A DNA stretch of 64,000 nt from Tolypeutes matacus (lineage: Eukaryota > Chordata > Mammalia > Cingulata > Chlamyphoridae): NCBI GenBank assembly GCA_026826555.1, contig JAKSZT010054565.1:4292692-4356691 (forward strand). Reading direction: 5' to 3'. A program made the position numbers and the translations under genes. Each line of letters begins with the position of its first letter. Position 1 is the stretch's first letter. Of this stretch, positions 34,900-45,261 are shown in pieces. The notes under the pieces were generated by a model. The model did not search any database, was not told the DNA's origin, and was given only the letters and a program-made list of their open reading frames with translations.

Positions 34900-35185
34900 T
34901 CCCACCCTATCTAGAACCCTTCTTTCAAGCTGCTCCCTCTTTCTGGGATGTTCACCAGTGCTTCCTCCCTTTTCAGCCGCCCCAGATTTTCACAGTTCAC
35001 ACTTTTCGGATGTGCTCAAAGATTACCTTCTCAGAAATGTTTCCCTGCCTCCCACCCCACCCCCACACCAGTCTATGTCGGCCTCCACTGCTAAACGCTC
35101 ACTTAGGTCCAGGCCTGGGTTTCTTCCCAGCATTAGTATAGCCTTAACTATTCAGGGCAGATCATTGGATTGTCATTCCCTCTAG
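34900..35185 (+). mobile_element. L2 sense copy, 5' piece
   Basis: 'tctttctgggatgttcacca' near 34939, 'cagattttcacagttcacac' near 34984 and 'accttctcagaaatgtttcc' near 35026. The 3' part reappears at 35600, beyond an L1. Confidence 0.65.
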
Positions 35186-35560
35186 ACATTTTCAAAAAAC
35201 AACTTTACTAAGGTGTAATTGATGTATACAATAAACTGCACATATGTAAAGTATACAATTAGTTTTGACATATATACACTTGTAAACTATCACCACACTC
35301 AAGAGAATGGGCATATCCATTAACTCCAAATGTTTCTTCTCACCCTGTTATAATCCCTCCTTACCATCCCTCCTTGCTCTCCATCCCCAGGTCACCAATG
35401 ATCTCCTTTCTGTCACTATAAAATAATTTGCATTTTCTAGAGTTTTATATAAACTGAATCATACAGTATGTACTCCTTTCTGTCTGGCTTCTTTCATTCA
35501 GTTCAATTATTTTAAGATTCAGCCATATTGTTGCATATATCAGTTTCTTTTCTTCCCCTT
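35186..35560 (-). mobile_element. L1 3' UTR fragment, antisense, nested in L2
   Basis: 'actttactaaggtgtaattg' near 35203, 'caccaatgatctcctttctg' near 35394 and 'aagattcagccatattgttg' near 35514 match antisense L1 3' sequence. A pyrimidine tract follows (35552-35606). Confidence 0.75.
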
Positions 35561-35599
35561 CCTTCCCCTCCCCTCTCCTTCCCTTACCTCTCTTCCCCT

Positions 35600-35790
35600 C
35601 CCATCAGATTTTCTATACAGACAATCACGTTGTCCCTAAATAAAGATAGCTTTACTTCTTTTCCATATGGATGCCCATTAGACTTCAAGCTTCATGAGTC
35701 CAAACTCTTTATCTGTTTCTACATGTTGTCTCAGAGCCAATCAGTGACTTGCCACATGGTAAGCTCAAAATTTGCTGATAACAGAGACAG
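35600..35790 (+). mobile_element. L2 sense copy, 3' piece
   Basis: 'cattagacttcaagcttcat' near 35676, 'ccaaactctttatctgtttc' near 35700 and 'ggtaagctcaaaatttgctg' near 35758 are the L2 3' end. Confidence 0.6.
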
Positions 35791-36164
35791 GAAGCATGAG
35801 ATCTCTTCCCACCCCACCCAGGCAAGCTTTGACAACTTGATCATTTCTACCTGATACCAAAGCAATCAACTGTGAGACAAAAATTTCAGAAAATAGGCAT
35901 GGTCATTTGGCATAATATAAACAAAGCATCCCTCTAGATATCTGTCCTTTGAATCGATTTATTTTCTTGTGTTTGTTTCAGAATCCAATAAAACCAGAGC
36001 TTGTTTTCTTATAAGGTATAATGCATTTATATATTTATAAGGGCATTTCTTTGGCACAGTGTTTTTCACCACTATGAGGTTTTAATGATGCATTCTGGAT
36101 GGACTTCTGCGTTTCACTCCCACTTCTGTTGTGGCCCAGGAAGCATTCTCATTCTCTAAGGTCA
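35791..36164. other. AT-rich unassigned stretch
   Basis: 35920-36080 is AT-rich and repeat-free ('gaatcgatttattttcttgt' near 35951). Possible weak conserved element; nothing firmer. Confidence 0.35.
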
Positions 36165-36970
36165 GTCAGTCATTCAAGACACATGTTAAACGTATTTACT
36201 ATGTACCAGTCTGTTATGTTCATTGGAGTTTCCCAGGACCTGACATAAATTTCCTGCTCTAATAGAACCCACTTCTCCACGGGGAAAATGAAGGGCTAAG
36301 CAAATCCTTGTATCTGTGTCTGGATGTGTATATGTGTATGTATATCCATGACCATTTCTATTCCTACATCCAGTCATGCCAAGGGCCAGGAAAAGAGCCT
36401 AATGTGTAGACATTGCTCTGGCTAAAAACTTTAAAGTCATCTTTGATTCTTTTTTCCCCTCCAGCCCATATCCAGAATCACTTGCTAGGATGGGGAAGAC
36501 AGGAAAGATCAGGTTTTGGAGATGGAAAACAAGAATTGGGTCTTACATCTGTCAAGTCTGAGAGGCCTATGAGATATCCCCGTTGGCAGTTGGTTTTAAG
36601 GGTCTGACATTCAAAGGAGAGTTTGGTTTGGGTCACAAATTTGGGAGTCCCCAACTCCTGAGTATCATGGGTTGGTATGAGATGGCTCAGGATGTGCATG
36701 TAGATGGAGGAAGGAAGAGCACGTCCTGTGGCCCTATGGCACTAAGAGGCTGGGAAGAGAAGGAGGGACAGCCAGCAAGAGAAAGTAAGGACTGGCCAAT
36801 GGGGAAGGAGAAACCATAGGTGAGGTCTGTCCTCTAAGCTATGTGAAGAAAGTGGTTTAAGAAGGGGGATGTCATCAACTCTTTCAAATGCTATTGAGAG
36901 ATTAAGAAACAGATGAAAGCCTTTGGGAACCCTGAAGAGAGCAGTTTTGGTGACAAGATGGGATAGAAGC
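36165..36970 (-). mobile_element. L2-type LINE, antisense, long copy
   Basis: The reversed 3' end ('gtatttactatgtaccagtc' near 36191) is followed by 'gatatccccgttggcagttg' near 36572 and 'ctttcaaatgctattgagag' near 36881. These upstream landmarks keep the order expected of the same LINE. The 36300-36440 gap is unassigned. Confidence 0.55.
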
Positions 36971-37259
36971 CCTGACAGGAATCTGAGCATTGACCTGAAT
37001 CTGAGAGCTCTTGATCACATATCTCCCTCACCCTTTTATTCTCCCATTCCAAACTGGAAAACAGATTCTATCAGATTGGAACCTTCTGGAATACAGTCAT
37101 CTAACTCATGAAGGTGAAGAAATGATTCACCCAACTCAGGAATTATTCTATTTAGATGCAGTTAGTTCAATTTCCCACAGCTTTTACAAGAAAGCATAAG
37201 AACACAAAACGTCATTTAAATTATTTTCTTAAAGGAGGAGTGAGTGATGAAAATAAAAG

Positions 37260-37400
37260 CTAACATATTGCGACTACCATTTCACTTCAGTACTGACTTA
37301 TTTAATCCTCCTAACTCCCAGCAGGTACTCTCATCACCCCATGCTACAGACTCAGAAGCTGAGGTGCCGAGAAGTTATGTGACTCGTGGCAGCAAGTCCT
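37260..37400 (-). mobile_element. MIR, antisense
   Basis: 'tatttaatcctcctaactcc' near 37299 and 'gaagctgaggtgccgagaag' near 37355. Confidence 0.65.
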
Positions 37401-37560
37401 AATCTTGAGATGCTTGCTGCCTACATTTTAGGAAAATATGTCAACTATTTAAGGAGAAATGCTTTTCATTGTTGGTGATGCAGTGTCTCAGGGCTAGATA
37501 ATGTGAAGATAACACTTCCAGGGACTTTCAGATCATCCCCTACCACATAGGGAGGCCAAC

Positions 37561-37879
37561 GTTATCTGTAAAGGGTTGCATAGTAAATACTTTAGACTTT
37601 GAAGACCATAAAATGTCTGCCACAATGACTCAACTCTGCCATTCTGATGTGAGAGCAACCATAGATAATACATAAAGAAATCTGAATGGCTGTGTTCCAA
37701 TAAAACTTCATTTATGGATGTTGAAAAGTAAGTTTCATATAAGTTTTGCATGTTATGAAACGGTAATCTTCTTTTTTGTCCAACCACTTAGAAATGTTAG
37801 AAAAAGTTTAGCTTATAGGGTGTATAAAAATAGGTAGTGGGCCAGATTTGGCCCATGGGCTGTAGTTTACTGATCCCTG
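37561..37879. mobile_element. hAT-like nonautonomous DNA transposon relic, copy 3 (long form)
   Basis: Left end lost ('gttatctgtaaagggttgca'), right end 'gtagtttactgatccctg' kept. It carries about 110 extra bases between 37718 and 37830, including 'ccaaccacttagaaatgtta', absent from copies 2 and 4. I recognise this as the longer variant of the family rather than a foreign insertion. Confidence 0.8.
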
Positions 37880-37999
37880 TCTTATCGGCTAATAGTGATT
37901 GAGGAATGGGTTTGGGGAAGCAGATCTATCAGGAGCTGATAGACACTGGAACCAAGAGACTCAGGAGCCAGAAAGAGCAGTGACTGGACACTCTTGTCC

Positions 38000-38520
38000 A
38001 AAGAAAGAGGGACTTAATTGCATTTTAGAGTTGTAAGCTTTGTCACAGGTTTCATTGGGTGCAAATTACATCATTTTATGTTTGTCATTGGAGTAAATCT
38101 AAGTTGGTCTCATAACTTATATTCAAAAATGTTGTAACAATTGAAATCTATTCATATGCGAGTGGTAAAAATTTAATGTAAATTGGCTCAAGGGGGGAAA
38201 CAAGGAATTTATCACCTCATGTAAGTGCAAAGCATGGGTGTATGTGTGCTTCAGGTATTGCTGGGCATAGATGCTAAAACAGAATCTTCAGGGACCAGCC
38301 TCTCATTCTCTCCATTTTCTCCACCTTGGCTTTGCCCCCAGCTCTGGGCTTACAGTATCCTTACAGTTAGCAATCACAGTGGAAAGAAGGTTGCTTATTT
38401 TCAACATTCTACCAGAGTCTGCTTGTGGTCTCATTGGCCTGGCTCAGGCGATGTGCCTATCTCAGACCCACTCTCTGTGGTTGAGAGCATGGAATGCTGT
38501 GATGGGCGATATGCCCACAC
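38000..38520. mobile_element. Old interspersed repeat, family not named
   Basis: 'caaggaatttatcacctcat' near 38201, 'agttagcaatcacagtggaa' near 38365 and 'ttggcctggctcaggcgatg' near 38434 recall a repeat common in many placental mammals, but I cannot give its name. The two 100-aa frames are by-products. Confidence 0.5.
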
Positions 38521-38846
38521 CCTACTTCCGTGGTGAAGAGAGGAGGAAAGAAACTCCCCTCCAAACAACATGGGCTGAGAGAGGGAAAGGGGCTGCTCTA
38601 AACGAAAATTGAGGCTATCCGCACCAAAAGAAGGAGTCATATTAGTGGAAAGCAAGCAGCAAATGCTTTCTTGAGAGGGAACATGGTGAACCCTCAGAAT
38701 TTGCCTGAGCAGGAGGGAGAACACCAAGCGTGCAGACTTTATTGAGATGCTCTTGAAGCTGGAGCGGCCCAAGGGCCAGTGTCCTGAGAAGCCATGGTGG
38801 AACTATGGTCCTTGGACTCTTGAATTCAACACCCCAACACAACTTC

Positions 38847-39097
38847 AAAGGAACATCTGGGGGTGTGAGAGGTGGGCAACATGGGAATCCCAGTGGGTTC
38901 CATGTAATATTTTAGGTAATCTAAGCACCTCTTAAAATATATTTATATATATATAAATAACATTTTTGTAAGCAAATGCACATATATGCATATATATTTA
39001 TATATCATTTTACAAATATTGGTATGTATTGTGAAAATTTTGATTTTTACCCACAATAAAAAATAAATAAATTAAAAAAAAAAAAGGAACATCTGGG
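38847..39097 (+). mobile_element. Retroposed 3' fragment with target-site duplication
   Basis: A 221-base insert (38862-39082) is bracketed by perfect 15-base repeats AAAGGAACATCTGGG (38847-38861 and 39083-39097). It ends in overlapping AATAAA-like motifs near 39054-39070 and an A tail, so it was copied from a polyadenylated RNA. It contains AT-only stretches (38935-39010). It could be a truncated L1 end or the 3' UTR of a host mRNA. Confidence 0.85.
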
Positions 39098-39278
39098 AAC
39101 CACCGTCAGGAGGCCAGTGATTCCTGTTAATACGTATAGAACAGAGAAAAAGGATATAAATTCGAACCTGACAGAGCCATCATTTATAGCAGAAAGACCA
39201 TTTTAATACCCCAAAGGTAGCTACAGTGCATTCTTGGAATAAAGGATGGTCCCTCACAAGGAGGGGCGGTCAGCAGCT
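39098..39278. other. Unassigned flank of the retroposed fragment
   Basis: Unique-looking. Continues the sequence interrupted at 38861. Confidence 0.4.
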
Positions 39279-39600
39279 GTGGCTTATTGGGTTCCCCAGG
39301 AACAGTCTCTGCTGGAGATTCTCATGCAAAATCTTTTTTTGCTAGGGAATGCTCACGGGATCGGTTCCTGTGGGGAAGGGAAGGAGGCAGGATGGCGCTG
39401 AGGGAGAGGTCGGGCTGCAGGACAGCAAGGTCTCAGTCAACCCCACAGGGAGTTAGGAACTGCAGTGACCTTTCAGAGTTTCTTTAGGTAGAGTAGGAGG
39501 GTGGGCCTTTATGTGCCTGTCAACCAGGCTGCTACAGGGAAGGGGCCATGACTCTGAGCTGGATGGCAATTCCTAAAGAGGACTGACAGCTGAGACTGAC
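39279..39600. mobile_element. Unclassified interspersed repeat, copy B
   Basis: Starts near 'ttgggttccccaggaacagt'. Paired with the element at 33860 by shared order of landmarks. The part beyond 39450 cannot be matched. Confidence 0.4.
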
Positions 39601-39944
39601 AGCCTTCCCAGCAGCTGGGGGAATAAATCCTTCTATCCCACAGCACAGCTTTTGTTATAACATCTGAGCCCCAGCACGCCTGTTTGTATGCACGGAGGTA
39701 AGCTCGTACACATCCACACACATCCACACACACAAACACACACACCATCCTTACATTTCTTCTGAACTCAGGCGTGGGTCTGTGGCCAAAGTCGATTCCT
39801 GGGTCTATTGGAGAGGCGTCTCTCTTTTCACGGGCTCCGTGGATCTGGTGAGGGGCCCGCCTGAAGCTAAGGATGGCCACTTTGCTGCCACACCCAGCAA
39901 AACCGAATGGAGAGATGGAGGAAGATGGCTTCCTTGTTCTCCTT
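39601..39944. other. Unassigned, with short CA-rich patch
   Basis: 39715-39748 is CA-rich. A minus-strand frame of 164 aa crosses it without recognisable domain. Confidence 0.4.
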
Positions 39945-40680
39945 TTTATAATTGTTCTTGAGCTACTTTTATCGTGGTATAATTTACATACAGGAAAGTG
40001 CACAAGTCTTGATTGAACAGCTCAATGAGATTATACACCTGTGACCCACGACCCGCACCAAGACATAGAACATGTCTTGGTGCGGGTTGTCATAGAACTC
40101 CAGAAAGTTCTGTTGTGTTTCCTTCCAATCAAAACACCCTCAAGGGTAACCAGTATTCTAACTTCTAAGCCTATCGTGCCCATTTTTGAACTTCATATAA
40201 ATAAAATTGCTCATGTCAAGCATGGACTGTTTGTGCCTGGCTACTTTCCCTCACACATTGTACTATGAGATTCATCCGTGTTGTTTTCTTCATTTTTTTC
40301 TATTTTGGTATAGTGTTTCCTTGTGTAAATACCCACTTTGTCTACCTGTTCTCTTGTTAATGGACATTTGGGTTGTCTAGTTTTTAACTATTGTGATAAA
40401 TAAGGTTTTCATTAACAGCCTTGTACATGTCTTTGGGTGAACATAAGCATTCATTTCTGTGGGGCACCTACCTAAAAAGGAAAATGCTTTATATGGGAAG
40501 GTATTTGTTCAGCTTCTGCAGGTACCGTCTAACAGCTTTCAAAAGTGCTTTTGCCAATTTATGCTCCCACCAGCAATTTATAGGAGTTCCTTTTGCTCCA
40601 CATCCTCTCCAACACTTGGTATGCTGGTAAAATATGACTTTTGGGAGATACCATTTGAGTATCTGGATCAAGGTGTGCTT
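39945..40680 (-). mobile_element. L1 3' region, antisense, later split by a SINE
   Basis: Starts in the antisense 3' UTR ('ggtataatttacatacagga' near 39976), passes 'taatggacatttgggttgtc' near 40359, and reaches 'ctccacatcctctccaacac' near 40597. About 735 bases, moderately diverged, no intact ORF2. It contains the palindrome at 40051. Confidence 0.85.
40051..40087. repeat. Perfect 16-bp inverted repeat inside L1
   Basis: ACCCGCACCAAGACAT (40051-40066), loop agaac, then its exact reverse complement (40072-40087). The L1 order around it suggests the right arm replaced ordinary L1 sequence. Confidence 0.95.
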
Positions 40681-40856
40681 GAAACTAAATGGCCGGGAAG
40701 CGGCTGTGGCTCAATCAGTAGGGCTCCCGTTTACCATATGGGAGGCCCCGGGTTCGGTTCCCGGGGCCTCCTGGTGAAGGCAAGCCCACCCGCACGGCGT
40801 GGTTAGCTGACCCAGCGAGCACAAGCAGCAAGGGGGGGATAAATGAATAAATAAAA

Positions 40857-40892
<36 letters not shown>

Positions 40893-40904
40893 AACTAAAT
40901 GGCC
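40681..40904 (+). mobile_element. Young xenarthran DAS-like SINE, long form, with perfect target-site duplication
   Basis: Flanked by identical 14-base repeats GAAACTAAATGGCC (40681-40694 and 40891-40904). The body starts at 40695 with A box 40707-40723 and B box 40751-40761 (ggttcggttcc), and is followed by a further 80 bases of non-tRNA tail and a 29-A stretch (40862-40890). An uninterrupted A tail and perfect duplication mean a recent insertion. Transcription, if any, would be by RNA polymerase III from the internal boxes. Confidence 0.95.
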
Positions 40905-41215
40905 CTCAGACTTTTCAGCTACGTGAACAAGCATATCTTTTTTTTTTTTTTTTTTAAACCTTCAACCTAACTGCACTGGATTTCTATCATTGGAAATTGA
41001 AAGTGTCTTAATACAACCAGTGGAAACTTTGTTTGAGAATGGCTCAGTCTTGGGGTTTGGGAATCCCTGGTACAAAAATATGAGGACTTTTCAGGGCATT
41101 TGAAAAGGGATTCCCCTGATGGCTGGCAAGGTGGAAGATGGGGAAACTTGGAAGGAAATCACCTATACCCAGAGAGTCTGAAGTTCAAGGTACTCTATGT
41201 AACTCATCAAAAGGT
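40905..41215. other. Unassigned, with poly-T tract
   Basis: A T run (about 40938-40955) may mark the end of an older antisense retroposon, but I cannot define its body. Confidence 0.4.
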
Positions 41216-41650
41216 ATTGGGAATTGAATCATGTCCCTCACCAGAGAAGTTCAAGTCCTAACCCCTGGTCTTGTGGGTGTGGACTCATTTGTCAATAAGA
41301 TCTTCAAAGATCCCATTTAGATGAGACCAAATTGAATCAGGGTGAGCTTTAATCTGTCCTTATAGTCCTTATGAGGGCGTTAGTCCTTATAAGCTGAGGA
41401 GGTTTGGACGCAGTAAATCAGTGGAAGCCGGGGTGGTGGAGAGAGTCTCATGTGACGGAGGTAGAGACACAGCCAAGGAACCCAAGGATTGCCAACAAGA
41501 CAGCACCAGAAAATTAAGCCTGTAGGAGAAAGCATGGCCTCAGGAGACCTTGATTTTGGACTTCTAGCCTCCCAAACTGTGAACCAATAACTTCGCATTG
41601 AAGTCAGCCAGCCTGTGGTAATTGTTTAGCAGCCCTGGCACACTAACACA
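41216..41650 (+). mobile_element. MaLR-type solo LTR, sense
   Basis: 'ttgaatcatgtccctcacca' near 41224, 'aagtcctaacccctggtctt' near 41251, 'tggacttctagcctcccaaa' near 41557 and ending 'ggcacactaacaca' at 41650. This is the forward reading of the LTR class seen reversed at 42281. Confidence 0.85.
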
Positions 41651-42104
41651 GAAGGCATGCAGAACCAGTCGTGAGAGCCTCACCGAGGTCTGAGTGAGGC
41701 TTCCCTCTGGGTGAGCAGACAGCCAGAAGGTGCTGTCGTGTTGAGTGCAAGCCTGAAGGAGGGGAGAGTTGGTTTTCTGTGGAGTTTCTCTTCTGCGTTG
41801 GGGCCACCAGCAAGCTCACCCGTAGAAAGAGTCTCCTGAAGAGTGAGGAGCAGGTCAGCGACAGCGTGACAGGCTGAGGAGACTGACTCATTAGCACCCG
41901 GCAATGGGCAGAACCCGGAAGGGACTGCACAGGCTGAGACAGATGGGATAAGAAAAGGCAGCCCGGGGATCAAGGGCCCTCTCAGGCTCCAGAGGCCCAG
42001 GACACCGAGCAGGTTAAGCTGCACCTTGCTTGTTCCCCTCTGTGGCCTCAGGCCTGTGCCCCCAGGGGTCTGGAACACCTCTCTGCCATCCCCCGATGTG
42101 ACAG
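41651..42104. other. Unassigned intergenic stretch
   Basis: GC-moderate. Overlapping frames on the minus strand (159 aa) without recognised domains. Confidence 0.4.
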
Positions 42105-42245
42105 AAAGGGACAGTTTACAGAGCACTTCCTCCCTGTCGTTGTTTAGTGGTGTCCTCAAGGCAACCCCGTGGATATATGATTTCCACTTTTCAGGTGAGG
42201 AAACTGAGGCTCAGAGAGGGAAAGTGAGGCCTTCAGACTCCAAGC
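42105..42245 (-). mobile_element. MIR, antisense
   Basis: 'cacttttcaggtgaggaaac' near 42185, then 'tgaggctcagagagggaaag'. Confidence 0.8.
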
Positions 42246-42280
42246 TGTCTTCCTCCACCACGTGCCGCTGCTTTCTCTGC

Positions 42281-42727
42281 TGTCTTGATTTTCTGGGGCT
42301 GCTGTAACAAAGTCCCACAAACTGGTTGACTCAAAACAACAGAAATGGATCATCTCGCAGTTTTGGAGGCTGAGGTCCAAAAATCCAGGAGGTGTCAGCA
42401 GGACTGTGCCGCCTCTGAAACCTGCAGGGAATAGTCCGTGCTGGCCTCTGCCAGCTTCCTGGGTAGGCTTTGGCTTGCAGCTGCAGTGCTTCAGTCTCTG
42501 ACTCTGGCATCACATGGCTGTCTTCTCTCTGTCTGTCTGTCTCTTCTCTTCTTATAAAGACATCAATCATGTTGGAGTCGGGGTCTGCCCAACTCCAGGA
42601 TGACCTCATCCGAATTGAACTAATTCTATCTTCAATGAACCTATTTCCAAACAAGGTCTCACTCTGAGGTACTGAGGGTTAGGACTCCAACTTATCTTTT
42701 TGGGAGTGCACAATTCAACCCATTGCA
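42281..42727 (-). mobile_element. MaLR-type solo LTR, antisense
   Basis: Opens TGTCTTGATTTTCTGGGGCT and closes 'caacccattgca'. 'ggctgctgtaacaaagtccc' near 42297, 'tataaagacatcaatcatgt' near 42553 and 'gagggttaggactccaactt' near 42673. Forms an inverted pair with the LTR at 41216. Confidence 0.85.
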
Positions 42728-43239
42728 GGGACTCCTAGACTTGCATGAGAATTCTGTAGTGGGACAGGGGCCTTTTGGACCAGTCACCGAGTAGAGATCT
42801 GAGAGCCCTGGCTAGAGAGAGAGGTCAGAGTGTTTGGGAACAATTTTGGGTGGGCAGGGAAACTGGAGGCAAGCTGGGGGATCGGAGTCCCAAGGCTAAG
42901 GGTAGGACCTGGGGTGTTGGGGGAAAGAGAGACCCAAAAGAGAGAGAACACCTAGAACGTTCCACTTCTGTTCCATAATGGACCAGGGGCATTTGGGGCA
43001 CTACCCTGAGTGGACCGTGAAGACTAAAAAGCAAGGGAAGGCCCTTGAGGGCATCTAGAGATGGCTCAACTCTGAGCTGGGGGGCTGGGGCTGTGTGGAA
43101 AACTGGCCTGGATGCCCCCTGACTCAGAACTCCAGGCTGGGAGCCCAGTGAGGGGCAAAAGGGACCATTTGCCTCAAGATCCCCCGGACTTTGAAGGGCG
43201 GGTGAAGGCAAGCAGGAGGGAGTGACAGGATTGGCGAGG
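42728..43239. other. Unassigned intergenic stretch
   Basis: Purine-rich, no repeat or gene assigned. Confidence 0.4.
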
Positions 43240-43500
43240 AATGAAATTGAGGCGGCTGTGAGATGCTATAAATATTTGGTTTGAAACAGCAGAGACATTC
43301 AAGATAAAAGTTAAATAGAAATAAAAGCAGTCAGATGTTTATTATATGTTGCCATAAAATTCAAGAGCAGCCTAAAAAGGCAGATCAGGATTTGTTTAAC
43401 AAATAAGATAGGAGAACGAAGGAGGTAGAAGTTTGATGGCGGGAGGGTTTATTTGCTCTAATTTGGACGGTGAGAGAAACAAAACAAGAATGACTCAGTC
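43240..43500. promoter_or_regulatory. Candidate conserved noncoding element
   Basis: Repeat-free. A TATA/MEF2-like CTATAAATATT (43266-43276), 'cagtcagatgtttatt' near 43329 and 'cctaaaaagg' near 43371 stand out. Muscle-type sites (MEF2- and SRF-like) are suggestive only. Confidence 0.35.
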
Positions 43501-43925
43501 CACAGGCTTGGGAGATGGGCGTCCTTAAGGGGCTGAAAACCCCGTGGGCCCCCCAGATCTCAAGGTCTCCAGGAGACCCGCAAGTCCTGGGACTCTCTGC
43601 CATTCTTGCCTGTTGGAGAGAGCAGGATGGGGTCGTCTGAAAGCCTGGACCTGGAAGGCAGCCCCGTGGTGTCAATCTCAGCCCCTGGGAACACAGACAA
43701 GCAATGGAGAAGCACAGTACGGATGTGTTGTCATTGATTAGTCCAGGGGGCTGGCCGCAGAGGGGACAATGGTGACATCCTGATGCTGATGGCGCATTAT
43801 TTCAATTCTGCCATTTCTTCCACAGCACCATCAGGGACTAGGGAACCACCCAGGGGGTCTCTGGTCCAAAATCAAAATCACAGAATGGTAAATCTGGAAA
43901 ATCCTTAGCAATCCTTATGCTCATC

Positions 43926-44137
43926 CAGGTGCCAGCGAACTTTTTCTGTAAAGGGTCAGATAGAAAATATTTTTGGTTTTGTAGGCCACACAGAGGTCAC
44001 AGCTACTTTGCCATTGTAACCTGAAAGCAGCCACAATCTGTAAACGAATCAGTGTGGCAGCATTCCAAGAAATCTTTACTTGCAATAAACAGGTGACAGG
44101 CCAGGTTTGGCCTGCGGGCCCTAGTTGGCTAACCCCT
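43926..44137. mobile_element. hAT-like nonautonomous DNA transposon relic, copy 4
   Basis: 'caggtgccagcgaacttttt', 'ctgtaaagggtcagat', 'ggtttggcctgcgggcccta' near 44104 and 'ttggctaacccct' at the end. Near full length, same orientation as copies 2 and 3. Confidence 0.85.
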
Positions 44138-44265
44138 ATTCTAGTCCAATCTTCATTTTTTTAGGGAGAGAAATTGAAGTTCAGAGAGGCAAAGACACTT
44201 TTCCAAAGCCTCCCAGCCAATTAGTGATGGAGCTGGGAGCAGAACCCAAGACTTCTGGGAACTTG
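44138..44265 (-). mobile_element. MIR, antisense
   Basis: 'gaaattgaagttcagagagg' near 44170 and 'cagccaattagtgatggagc' near 44214. Confidence 0.7.
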
Positions 44266-45039
44266 TTCAGGATTATTTTTACTACATGGGGGCAGCAGTA
44301 CATCCGAGAGACTGACCATTCTTCCATTTTATATCAAATTGTACCTGACCTGCTAGTAGGCTAAAGATAGGAAGGGATGGAATGGACAGATATATGTGAA
44401 TTGACTGCATTTGTCCAGTTCTCAAATTACAATTGCTTCTGATTGGCTGAGTTGCTCTGTATTGAAATTTTGACAGAAAGCCTTACAAGGTGACACTCCA
44501 GGGGACCTAATCTCTGCAAATGTTGTAAGCTTGATAAAAAAGGTTGGTAGGATCTATGGTGTTTGAGACTTAGAGATCATAATATCATTTGAATTTCACC
44601 ACTCTAGGGTGAAACCTGGTAGCAGTGGGGCTTACCCCAGTAGGACACACTCCTGGTTTCTCTCCTGCAATCTGGTTATACACTAGCAACTTTTGGGGAA
44701 ATATTTTTGAAAGAAGTTGTCGAGAGGGAATTTAATCTTGCAACTTCAATTTGGCAAAGAAAGGACAAAATGTACAGGGAAAGGAGGGCAAAGCTTCATG
44801 GAAAAAAGACCAAAGCTTTTCAGACATAATCTAGTAAAAGCCATTTGCTGATCTATAAATACAATCGAAACATTTATTTGGTGTTAACAGAGCAGCCACC
44901 TCCGCTACCCTTGGTAATCTCCTTAATGCCCCCCCGCCTCCCACCTTTCTTAGGATGTTCCCCCTGCCTTCCAGGTTACTGTCAGTGTACTTCAGTCTCA
45001 TCAATTTTACACAGTCAACCCACTTCCCCCAGGACCTTC
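44266..45039. other. Unassigned intergenic stretch
   Basis: 44440-44870 is AT-rich and repeat-free but without a dense motif cluster. No coding evidence. Confidence 0.4.
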
Positions 45040-45240
45040 CCTGGGCCACCAGTTCACACCCACCCTTGCCCTTTAGGACTTCTCACCACACCTGTTTTCA
45101 CCTCTGTCCTAGTGCCTTAAAAGTTTCCCACCATTCTCTGGTATAAGCTCCAAATTCAAATCCTAGATTGGAAGCTCCCTAAGGACAGGGTTTGAGATGC
45201 CAATTTCATTTCTATACCCAAAAAAATACAGTCAAGGATT
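45040..45240 (+). mobile_element. L2 3' end, sense
   Basis: 'gattggaagctccctaagga' near 45167, then 'cagggtttgag'. The upstream part is diverged. Confidence 0.6.
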
Positions 45241-45261
45241 GGGCAGGCATGGCCTGGTAAA

